Source: Verrucomicrobia bacterium UBA2460 (lineage in GTDB: Bacteria; Verrucomicrobiota; Verrucomicrobiia; Methylacidiphilales; Verrucolacustridaceae). From it: DNA of 10,607 nucleotides. Position numbers and translations under genes: made by a program. Numbering within the stretch: position 1 is the stretch's first letter; each line of letters opens with the position of its first letter. The stretch lies in NCBI GenBank assembly GCA_002342345.1, contig DDPU01000042.1, forward strand, positions 7,342 through 17,948. Direction: 5' to 3'. Shown here one piece after another: positions 4,521 through 10,607 of this stretch. The notes under the pieces are model-generated. The model was not told the origin of the DNA and did no database searches. It saw nothing but the letters and a program-made list of their open reading frames with translations.

Positions 4521-7100
4521 TTGAACTGGTCCACCTCTCTCCGCGTCTTCCTTGCCCACGGCGGTCGCGACTTTCTCGCCCACAAAACCCTCACCCTCCT
4601 GAACATCGCTGCTCTTGCCGTCGGGGTCGGAGCCATCGTCGCCATCCAGACGGTCAACGAAACCGCTCTCCGGTCCTTCCGCGCATCCCTCGATCTCGTC
4701 GCCGGTCGGCCTGACTTCACGGTGGAGGGCCAGGGGTTCCGCCTGCCCGAATCTCTCCTCCCCATCCTCCGCGCCGATCCCGCCGTCCGCGAGGCCACCC
4801 CGGTGCTTCAGGTGGTCGCCTCCCTCCCCGCCCATCCGGGCGAATTCCTCCATCTCGTCGGGGTCGATCCCTTCTCCAACGGTGAACTCGTCACCTACCG
4901 GCTCGAGGACGCGCTGAAAAATCCGGCCGATGCCATCGCGTTCGTCTCCGAACCCGATACCATCGCCCTTACCCGCCGCCTCGCCGAGAGGCTTGGGCTG
5001 AAGATCGGTGACACTCTCCGCGCCGTGCACGGCGGCCGGGAAACCACCCTCCGCGTCCGCTTTCTGCTCGAACCTTCGGACGATCTTGTCGGCGCCGACG
5101 ATCACCTCGCCCTCGCCGACATCGCCACCGTCCAGTCCCGCTTTCAACTCGGAGGCCAGATCGACCGCATCGAAACCATCCTCCGCACTGCCTCGCCGGC
5201 GGAAAAGGAAACCGTCCGCCAATCCCTCACCGAACGGCTCCGACCCCGCCTCCCCGCCCACGCACGCGCCGGGTCCCCGGATCGGCGCGGTCGCGAGGTC
5301 GAAAGAATGCTGGGAGCCTTTCAACTCAACCTCACCGCCCTCTCCCTTATCGCGCTCGTTGTCGGCATGTTTCTCGTCACCAACACCGTCGCCGCCAACG
5401 TCGCGCGGCGTCGGTCGGAGTTCGGCCTCCTCCGTGCCCTCGGCCTCGGTCGACGCGCACTCACCATCCTCATCGTCGCCGAATCTCTCCTCCTTGCGCT
5501 CGCCGGCTCCATCCTCGGTGTCTGGGCGGGGTTGGAAGTCGCCCGCCGCCTCCTCGGCACCGTCGCCTCCACCGTCACCTCCCACTACGTCCTGCTCAGC
5601 ATGCGCGATGTCACGGTCACTCCGGCCAGCCTGATCGGCGCCGTGGTTGCCGGACTCGTCGCCGCCGCCCTCGCCGCCTGGTGGCCCGCCCGCGAGGCCG
5701 CCCGCGTCCCACCCGTCGATGCCCTCCAGTTCGGTCATATCTCCGACCGCGCCGTCGCCCGTTTCAACCGCTTCCTCTTGCCCGCCGTCATCAGCTTTGC
5801 CGCCGCCGGCCTCTTTTCCCTCACCGCCCTTCACGGCGGCCTCCCGCAAACCGGCTTCCTGGCCGCCTTGGGTGTCCTGTTGGCCGCCGCCTTTACCGCC
5901 CCGCTCGTCGCCCATGCACTGGCCCGGGTGCGACCAGCAAGGATTCCGGCCTGGATCCTTGCCCGCTCGTTTTTCCTCCGCGGCCTGCATCGTCACAGCC
6001 TCGCCGCCGCCGCCCTTGCCGTATCCGTTGGCATGGCTCTGGGGGTGGCCATTATGGTTCACAGTTTCCGCGTCACCGTCGACCGCTGGATCGGCGAAAG
6101 CATCCGGGCCGACCTCTTCATCGCCCCCTCCACCAACCTTATCGCCGGTTCCCTCGAGCCCCTCGATCCCGAGGCCGAGACCATCGCCACCGCCCTCCCC
6201 GGGATCCGGGCCGTCGGCAGCTACCGGGAGATCCGCCTCTTTCTCGACGGCGCACCCGCCAAACTGGCCGCCTGCAAACTCGAGGTCCTCAAAACCTGCA
6301 ATCCGCTCCCGATCCTCTCCTCCCTGCCCGGCGACCCCTACGAACTCTGCCAGAACGGGGAGTACGCATTTGTTTCTGAAAATTTTTCCCATCGCCGCCA
6401 CCTAAAGCCCGGGGACACCGTCTCCCTGCCCACCCCGAACGGCCTCCGCCCGATCCAAGTGGCCGCGGTCTTTCGCGACTACACCACCGAATCCGGCCTG
6501 ATCCTTCTCGACCGTGCCATCTACCAAAAGATCACGGGCGACCTGAACCTGACCAGCCTGGCCCTTCATCTGGAGCCCGGCACCCCGGTTCAACCCCTGA
6601 TCGACTCCCTCCGCGCCCAACTCCGTCCCCGCGGCGAGTTCCTCATCTACTCGCAGTCCGCCCTACGCGACGAGGCCCTGCGGATCTTTGACCGCTCCTT
6701 TGCCGTCACCGAACTTCTCCGCACCCTGGCGATCGGTGTGGCCGCTTTGGGGGTCACCCTCTCTCTCACCGCCCTTGTGGCAGAGCGGACCCGCGAGATC
6801 GGCGTGCTTCGCGCCACCGGGGCCCGGCGGGGACAGGTTCTGCGCACCATCATGGCCGAAGCCGGTTATCTCGGCGCCACCGGTATTTCTTTGGGTGCCA
6901 TCACCGGTTTTGTCGTCGCCCTCGTTCTCATGCGTGTCATTAACCGTGCTTTTTTCGGGTGGACGATTGACTGGCACACGCCATGGCCCCTGCTGGGCTC
7001 AATCCTCGTCTTCGTCTTTCTTGTCTGCCTCCTGGCCGGTCTGCCCCCTTCCCTCAGGGCCTCTCGGTTGTCCCCCGCGGAAGCTCTCCGGTCGGAGTAA
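4521..7100 (+). CDS. Two-module FtsX-type ABC transporter permease (AttF-AttG-like in one chain)
   Basis: An 859-residue permease with an internal duplication and about ten membrane helices. Module 1: helix 1 at about 23-45, a periplasmic domain, then helices near 270-292, 313-340 and 371-392 (first FtsX domain). Two linking helices lie near 418-436 and 443-466. Module 2: helix near 493-518, a second periplasmic domain (about 520-725) containing three cysteines, and three final helices from about 732 to 845. Each FtsX domain shows the short cytoplasmic R-EFGLLRALG or R-EIGVLRATG segment that contacts the ATPase. Type VII permeases couple cytoplasmic ATP use to extraction or presentation of lipids or lipoproteins at the periplasmic face. 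Start: TTG at 4521, 8 bp after the ATPase stop; no in-frame ATG or GTG precedes it close by, and helix 1 requires a start here. No Shine-Dalgarno is visible, so translational coupling is likely. Third codon positions are strongly C-biased. Confidence 0.88.
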   Translation: MNWSTSLRVFLAHGGRDFLAHKTLTLLNIAALAVGVGAIVAIQTVNETALRSFRASLDLVAGRPDFTVEGQGFRLPESLLPILRADPAVREATPVLQVVASLPAHPGEFLHLVGVDPFSNGELVTYRLEDALKNPADAIAFVSEPDTIALTRRLAERLGLKIGDTLRAVHGGRETTLRVRFLLEPSDDLVGADDHLALADIATVQSRFQLGGQIDRIETILRTASPAEKETVRQSLTERLRPRLPAHARAGSPDRRGREVERMLGAFQLNLTALSLIALVVGMFLVTNTVAANVARRRSEFGLLRALGLGRRALTILIVAESLLLALAGSILGVWAGLEVARRLLGTVASTVTSHYVLLSMRDVTVTPASLIGAVVAGLVAAALAAWWPAREAARVPPVDALQFGHISDRAVARFNRFLLPAVISFAAAGLFSLTALHGGLPQTGFLAALGVLLAAAFTAPLVAHALARVRPARIPAWILARSFFLRGLHRHSLAAAALAVSVGMALGVAIMVHSFRVTVDRWIGESIRADLFIAPSTNLIAGSLEPLDPEAETIATALPGIRAVGSYREIRLFLDGAPAKLAACKLEVLKTCNPLPILSSLPGDPYELCQNGEYAFVSENFSHRRHLKPGDTVSLPTPNGLRPIQVAAVFRDYTTESGLILLDRAIYQKITGDLNLTSLALHLEPGTPVQPLIDSLRAQLRPRGEFLIYSQSALRDEALRIFDRSFAVTELLRTLAIGVAALGVTLSLTALVAERTREIGVLRATGARRGQVLRTIMAEAGYLGATGISLGAITGFVVALVLMRVINRAFFGWTIDWHTPWPLLGSILVFVFLVCLLAGLPPSLRASRLSPAEALRSE

Positions 7101-7124
7101 GCCCGGCCATTTTTCCGGCTTTTT
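7099..7124 (+). terminator. Possible intrinsic terminator or attenuator after the permease gene
   Basis: AAG and CCGG (7099-7101, 7103-7106, with one bulged C) pair with CCGG and CTT (7115-7121) around an 8-nt loop, and the T run covers 7120-7124. The 5' arm overlaps the permease stop codon. The stem is short and bulged, so partial termination, giving less hydrolase and AttH-like message than ATPase/permease message, is more likely than a full stop. Confidence 0.4.
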
Positions 7125-7240
7125 CCACCGAAAAGGTTCTCCGCCTGGAATTTACCCACTGCCTCCGCTTACCTGGCAATGCGGGTGGCCGTCGGATTCC
7201 CTTGAAGCGGGCCGCTTCCTCCCACATTTTTGAGCCCCAG
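7125..7240. other. Spacer between the permease and hydrolase genes
   Basis: The largest gap inside the putative operon (140 bp counting the hairpin). Apart from the hairpin at its 5' end no clear promoter, ORF or repeat is seen. TTGAAG at 7202-7207 could be a -35 box but no matching -10 lies downstream. Confidence 0.35.
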
Positions 7241-9076
7241 ATGACGCTTTCCCGGGACATGCGGACGTTGTCGATTTGCGTCACCCTGGTGTTTTTATTC
7301 AGCGGTTTGGCGGCACAAATCCAGAGCGGTTTTGGTTCGGTGAGGATTCGCGGGGTGGTCTTACCCACCCAGAATGGACAATGGGTGGCGGCCGACCTTT
7401 TTCGGCCCTTGCGGGCCAGCCAGGAGTCGCCCGCTCCGGTGGTCGTGGTCGTTCCCGGATTTCAACGCTCCAAGGAGACCCAGGCCAACCTTTCCCTCGA
7501 ACTGGCAAGAAGGGGCATGGTTGTCCTGGCCATCGATCCCTACGCCCAGGGATTTTCGAGTTCCTCCCTCAGCACCCGCTCCGCCACGGAGGAGGGGTAC
7601 GGCATGTTCGCGGTCGTTCATTATTTGGCGGATACCGGCAATCTCAACTACATCGATCCCCAGCGCATCGGGGTCACCGGACACTCCGCCGGGGGAAATG
7701 CCGCGATCCAGGCGGCCGCCCACTTCGGGGAGGAGGCCGTGGCCAAGGGAACCCGCAGCAAGATCCACTCCGCCTTCATTTCGGGTTACCTGCTTTCCCT
7801 CCGAAACAAAGTCCTGCGGTCGGTGCGCTCCAACCTCGGGCTGAGTTACGCCCTTTTCGATGAGGGGGCTTTCCGGAATGAAAACAAAAGCGCCGATCTC
7901 CGCCAGGCCCCGGAAAGCCTGCGTTTTGTCCGTTCCGGCCAGCTATCCGGCGAACCGGAGGTTTCGGAGGTGGAAATCAACCGGTACTACGGGGATCCAG
8001 CCGCACGGAATCTGCGTGTGGTTTTCAACGAGCCGCTTTTGCACGCCTTTCAGCCGTACAGCCCGAAGGATTTGGCCCACCAAATCGGGTTTTTCCTGAA
8101 GGTTTTCGACCTGCCGGCGACGATTGACCCGGAGGAGCAGATCTGGCCCTGGAAAGAGTTGTGCTCCCTCATCTCTTTCGCCGCCTCCCTGATTGCCCTG
8201 ATTCCCTTCACCCGCCTTGTCCTTTTCCAGATCCCCTATTTCCGCCTTCTAGTTCACCCGATCCCCGAGGCGCCCGCCCGCCCCCAGGGCCGCGCACGGC
8301 TGGTTTTTTGGATTCTTTTTTTGACCGGGGCGGTCTTTGCCTGTCTCTCCTACATTCCCCTTACGGAACTCTCACAAAAACTTTTTTCCGAGGCGACCAG
8401 TCGCCAGGCCACCTGGTTCTTCCCGCAGCGCATGAACAATGGAGTCATGCTCTGGGCTTTGGCCAACGGGTTGTTTGGCTTCGGGCTTTTTTTCCTGGGC
8501 CTTTTCCTTCAGGGTAAAAAGTTCGGCCTTCCCGCCTTGGGACTGGATGTTTCCCCCCGCGAGACCTGGAGGGCACTGATCCTTGCCACCACCGCCTTCC
8601 TTTTCTTTTATGGGCTCCTCTTTGTCGTTTATCAGCTCTTCCATGTTGATTACCGCTTCCTATTTCTGGGAGTCCGCCTTTTTCAACCTGAACTCCTCCT
8701 GCTGATGCCGGTCTACGCCCCCGCTTTCCTTGTGTTTTTTTTCTCCAACTCCGTGCGGGCAAACCTCGCCCTGCGTTTTTCCGGGACGCCTCCCTGGCGT
8801 AACCTTCTTTTGGCCGGGGTGGGAAACTCCCTGGGACTTTTTCTGATCCTCATTGCCCAATATCTCTCCCTGGCGCTGACCGGGACGGTTCGCTGGACGG
8901 AAGGATGGCTCTACGTAAACCTGCTCTTTGCGGTTGCCCCCACCATGTTCGTGCTCCCCTATTTCCACAGGTATTTTTTCGAGATGACCGGGCGGACCCT
9001 TCTGGGCCCCCTCATCACCTGCTTGATTTTCATCATGATTCTCCTCTCCAACACCGTCTGCTACCTGCCTCTTTGA
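7241..9076 (+). CDS. Exported alpha/beta hydrolase with C-terminal polytopic membrane domain
   Basis: A 611-residue two-part protein; the exact family was not recognised. An N-terminal signal sequence (hydrophobic LSICVTLVFLFSGLAA, about 10-25) suggests the catalytic part faces the periplasm. Residues ~30-290 form an alpha/beta hydrolase fold: VVVVVPGF (67-74, oxyanion strand-turn), VVLAIDPYAQG (94-104), and the nucleophile elbow GVTGHSAGG with S149. D207 (LFDEGAF) and H268 (LLHAF) are the likely rest of the triad. From about residue 305 to the end there are around eight hydrophobic segments, the last ending LSNTVCYLPL. Such a protein could hydrolyse an ester or amide of a membrane-derived molecule; substrate unknown. 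The ATG at 7241 is preferred; ATG 7259 gives a shorter signal peptide. The open frame upstream to 6983 overlaps the permease gene and is unsupported. It lies 140 bp after the permease and 56 bp before the AttH-like gene, same strand. Confidence 0.8.
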   Translation: MTLSRDMRTLSICVTLVFLFSGLAAQIQSGFGSVRIRGVVLPTQNGQWVAADLFRPLRASQESPAPVVVVVPGFQRSKETQANLSLELARRGMVVLAIDPYAQGFSSSSLSTRSATEEGYGMFAVVHYLADTGNLNYIDPQRIGVTGHSAGGNAAIQAAAHFGEEAVAKGTRSKIHSAFISGYLLSLRNKVLRSVRSNLGLSYALFDEGAFRNENKSADLRQAPESLRFVRSGQLSGEPEVSEVEINRYYGDPAARNLRVVFNEPLLHAFQPYSPKDLAHQIGFFLKVFDLPATIDPEEQIWPWKELCSLISFAASLIALIPFTRLVLFQIPYFRLLVHPIPEAPARPQGRARLVFWILFLTGAVFACLSYIPLTELSQKLFSEATSRQATWFFPQRMNNGVMLWALANGLFGFGLFFLGLFLQGKKFGLPALGLDVSPRETWRALILATTAFLFFYGLLFVVYQLFHVDYRFLFLGVRLFQPELLLLMPVYAPAFLVFFFSNSVRANLALRFSGTPPWRNLLLAGVGNSLGLFLILIAQYLSLALTGTVRWTEGWLYVNLLFAVAPTMFVLPYFHRYFFEMTGRTLLGPLITCLIFIMILLSNTVCYLPL

Positions 9077-9122
9077 TCCGGGTTGCCGGCGCCTTCCCTT
9101 TGTCCATGCCCGGAATCACACG

Positions 9123-9132
9123 AGGAAAATTC
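9123..9132 (+). promoter_or_regulatory. Shine-Dalgarno site of the AttH-like gene
   Basis: GAGGAAAA begins at 9122 and its GAGG core lies 7 nt before the ATG at 9133. It is the only clear ribosome-binding site in front of any gene in the window and it fixes the start well downstream of the longest open frame, which reaches back to 8905 inside the hydrolase gene. Confidence 0.7.
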
Positions 9133-10338
9133 ATGACGATGGAAAAACCCTGGCGAAAAGGCCGTGGGGCCCTTGCTTTCGGTTTTTTCCGCTTCCCGCC
9201 GCTTGCCACATCCGCCCTCCACCCGTCCAGCCTGCTTTGCCTGGTGGTGTCGCTGATGCTTGGCGGTGAGACGGTTTCTGCGGGCCCGAACCCGGAAATC
9301 TGGGCCAAAGCCACCGTCCCCTGGTCCTGGCAATTCCCCCGTGACCACGGTGCTCATCCCGAATTCAAAACCGAATGGTGGTATCTCACCGGAAACCTTC
9401 AGGACAAAGTGGGAAATCCCTATGGCTACCAGCTCACTTTCTTCCGGCACGGCCTCCAACCCGTCCCCACCCAAACCGGCTCCGCCTGGGCGGTCCGGGA
9501 CATTTACTTTGGCCACCTGGCCCTCACCGACGGCAAAAACCGCCGGTTTTGTTTTTCCGAAAAACTCGGCCGGGGTGCCTTAGGGGAGGCTGACTTTGCC
9601 ACCAGGGACTGCTCCGTCCGGCTGGACGACTGGTCCCTGCACCGCACCGGGGAATCGGTCTTTGAAATGAAAGCCCTGGCTCCGGACGAAAAGTTCGGTC
9701 TCGAACTGGCCGCCCGGCCCGTCAAACCGGCAGTCTTTCACGGCAACGGCGGTCTCAGCCGGAAATCCGCCGCTCCCGGCAATGCCAGTCACTACTACTC
9801 CTTCACACGAATGGAGACGAAAGGAGAACTCCTCATCGGCGACCAAAGGATCCCCGTGACCGGACTTTCCTGGCTCGATCGCGAATTCTCCACCAGTGCC
9901 CTGGCCGGGGATCAGGAGGGATGGGACTGGTTCTGCCTCCAGTTTGATTCCGGTGAGGAGCTGATGCTCTACCGGATGCGGAACCCCGGCGACCGTACCG
10001 ATCCCTCCTCCTCCGGCACCTGGATCCCCAAATCCGGCTTAGCCGTTCCGCTGAACAATGACGGCTTCCACGTTGAGGCACTCGGCCGCTGGAAGGCTCC
10101 GGGTGGGAAGGTTTACCCCTCCGGATGGAAAATCTCCGTGCCCTCGTTGAATCTTGAGGGCGAAGTTCAGCCGCTGGTGGCCGATCAGGAACTGCGTCTA
10201 CGCCGGATCGGCAATCTGCGCTACTGGGAGGGTGCCTGCACCTTCCGCGGCACCCGGAACGGAAAGCCTTTCTCCGGTCGCGGCTACACCGAGCTCACCG
10301 GCTACGCGACACCCATCGGTCAAGGAATGAAGGAGTAG
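9133..10338 (+). CDS. AttH/CrtC-type lipocalin-like exported protein (AttEFGH system component)
   Basis: A 401-residue protein of the AttH / carotenoid 1,2-hydratase-like superfamily, which has two lipocalin-like barrels. The first barrel begins with the family hallmark WQFPRDHGAHPEFKTEWWY (66-84) followed by TGNL. The second carries GLSWLDREFS and GWDWFCLQFDSGEEL, and the chain closes with YWEGACTFRG and GRGYTELTGY, both typical of the family. An export signal is probable: a long basic N-terminus, a hydrophobic LLCLVVSLML (34-43) and likely cleavage after VSA near residue 50. AttH proteins accompany an ABC ATPase and FtsX-type permeases and are thought to bind hydrophobic ligands; no carotenoid genes are nearby, so a hydratase role is unlikely here. 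The start is set by the GAGGAAAA site; ATG 9139 is 6 bp further. It is the last gene of the operon and converges on the PEP-CTERM gene. Confidence 0.88.
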   Translation: MTMEKPWRKGRGALAFGFFRFPPLATSALHPSSLLCLVVSLMLGGETVSAGPNPEIWAKATVPWSWQFPRDHGAHPEFKTEWWYLTGNLQDKVGNPYGYQLTFFRHGLQPVPTQTGSAWAVRDIYFGHLALTDGKNRRFCFSEKLGRGALGEADFATRDCSVRLDDWSLHRTGESVFEMKALAPDEKFGLELAARPVKPAVFHGNGGLSRKSAAPGNASHYYSFTRMETKGELLIGDQRIPVTGLSWLDREFSTSALAGDQEGWDWFCLQFDSGEELMLYRMRNPGDRTDPSSSGTWIPKSGLAVPLNNDGFHVEALGRWKAPGGKVYPSGWKISVPSLNLEGEVQPLVADQELRLRRIGNLRYWEGACTFRGTRNGKPFSGRGYTELTGYATPIGQGMKE

Positions 10339-10391
10339 GATCCGCAGGAATTATCCCAACCTGTCAGGGCCCGATTTCTCAACCGGCGGAC
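10339..10391. other. Short convergent gap between the AttH-like and PEP-CTERM genes
   Basis: 53 bp between two converging stop codons. No stem-loop with a T run was found on either strand. Confidence 0.4.
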
Positions 10392-10607
10392 TTAAACTTT
10401 TCTACGCTGCCGAAACCAGAGCAAGGATCCAACACCCAAAAGGGAAAGGACGGAGGGCTCAGGCACGTTCGTGATCCTCAAGGCGTTTACCGGAACATAG
10501 TTGGTGGAAAGACTATCAAAGGTGATGTTCACAGTTCCACCGGCGGTGGGCATCAGATTATCCCAGATGAGCCAACCCGCGGTTCCGTCCGTGATGCCAT
10601 GCCATGC
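10392..10607 (-). CDS. PEP-CTERM sorting domain protein (C-terminal part, truncated by window edge)
   Basis: The last 71 codons and stop of a minus-strand gene that enters from the right edge. The tail has the three parts of a PEP-CTERM signal: VPEP, the hydrophobic SVLSLLGVGSLLWF, and the basic end RQRRKV before the TAA at 10392-10394. Such tails are recognised by an exosortase (EpsH/XrtA family) in the inner membrane, which removes them during export to the cell surface or matrix. The preceding visible residues (for example GTAGWLIWDNLMPTGG and NITFDSL) are rich in T, G, N and aromatics, like the beta-rich secreted proteins that carry this tail. The function of the protein cannot be read from this part. 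The gene was recognised by direct translation of the edge. Similar tails are frequent in Verrucomicrobia and some Proteobacteria. Confidence 0.88.
   Translation of the reverse strand, partial: AWHGITDGTAGWLIWDNLMPTAGGTVNITFDSLSTNYVPVNALRITNVPEPSVLSLLGVGSLLWFRQRRKV

Noticed and set aside
4509..6401. 630-codon open frame on the minus strand opposite the permease gene
   Set aside because: The product is a G/E/D-rich low-complexity chain without any domain. It is a mirror of the strong C bias at third codon positions of the plus-strand permease.
3847..7100. LolCDE lipoprotein-release system
   Set aside because: The ATPase is LolD-like, but LolC and LolE are separate ~400-residue proteins. Here one 859-residue chain with ten helices and an AttH-like gene downstream fit the Att type.
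6983..7240. N-terminal extension of the hydrolase frame
   Set aside because: It lies partly within the permease gene, and a signal peptide starts only after 7241.
8905..9132. N-terminal extension of the AttH-like frame
   Set aside because: It overlaps the end of the hydrolase gene, while a strong ribosome-binding site marks the start at 9133.
9133..10338. Carotenoid 1,2-hydratase (CrtC) in a carotenoid cluster
   Set aside because: No carotenoid genes are nearby, and an ABC ATPase plus FtsX-type permease precede it, which fits AttH better.

Overview
The window reads as a piece of a GC-rich chromosome from a Gram-negative bacterium with an LPS-type outer membrane, most likely in the Verrucomicrobia (inference). 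The grounds are a PEP-CTERM sorting tail at the right edge (VPEP, hydrophobic stretch, basic RQRRK end), a heptose epimerase and a PagL-like lipid A deacylase, and the scarcity of Shine-Dalgarno sites. There are no rRNA, tRNA, CRISPR, phage or insertion-sequence features. The gene content is ordinary chromosomal with an envelope theme.

Left part (1-1882). A truncated thiamine-diphosphate dehydrogenase E1 alpha gene and a stand-alone cyclic-nucleotide-binding-domain gene lie on the minus strand. Only 45 bp separates the latter from a divergent, plus-strand cation diffusion facilitator (CDF) gene. The CDF protein has the family fold but carries lysine at two positions where metal ligands are normal.

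Middle left (1950-3650). An ADP-heptose epimerase gene (hldD-like, minus) diverges from a PagL-like outer-membrane deacylase gene (plus) across an AT-rich spacer. Both products act on lipopolysaccharide. A 196-bp gap (3651-3846) follows. It holds an imperfect 30-bp direct repeat, a small inverted repeat and a possible promoter.

Right part (3847-10338). Four plus-strand genes form a probable operon: a MacB/LolD-type ATPase, an 859-aa permease with two FtsX-type modules that starts at TTG 8 bp downstream, a signal-peptide alpha/beta hydrolase with about eight C-terminal membrane helices, and an exported AttH/CrtC-type lipocalin-like protein. ATPase, permease and AttH-like protein match the AttEFGH pattern, with the two permease halves in one chain. 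The inserted membrane hydrolase is the unusual element. A hairpin after the permease may tune read-through. The likely theme is handling of a hydrophobic or acylated compound at the inner membrane and periplasm, but the substrate cannot be read from the sequence.

Right edge (10392-10607). The C-terminus of a minus-strand PEP-CTERM protein converges on the operon.
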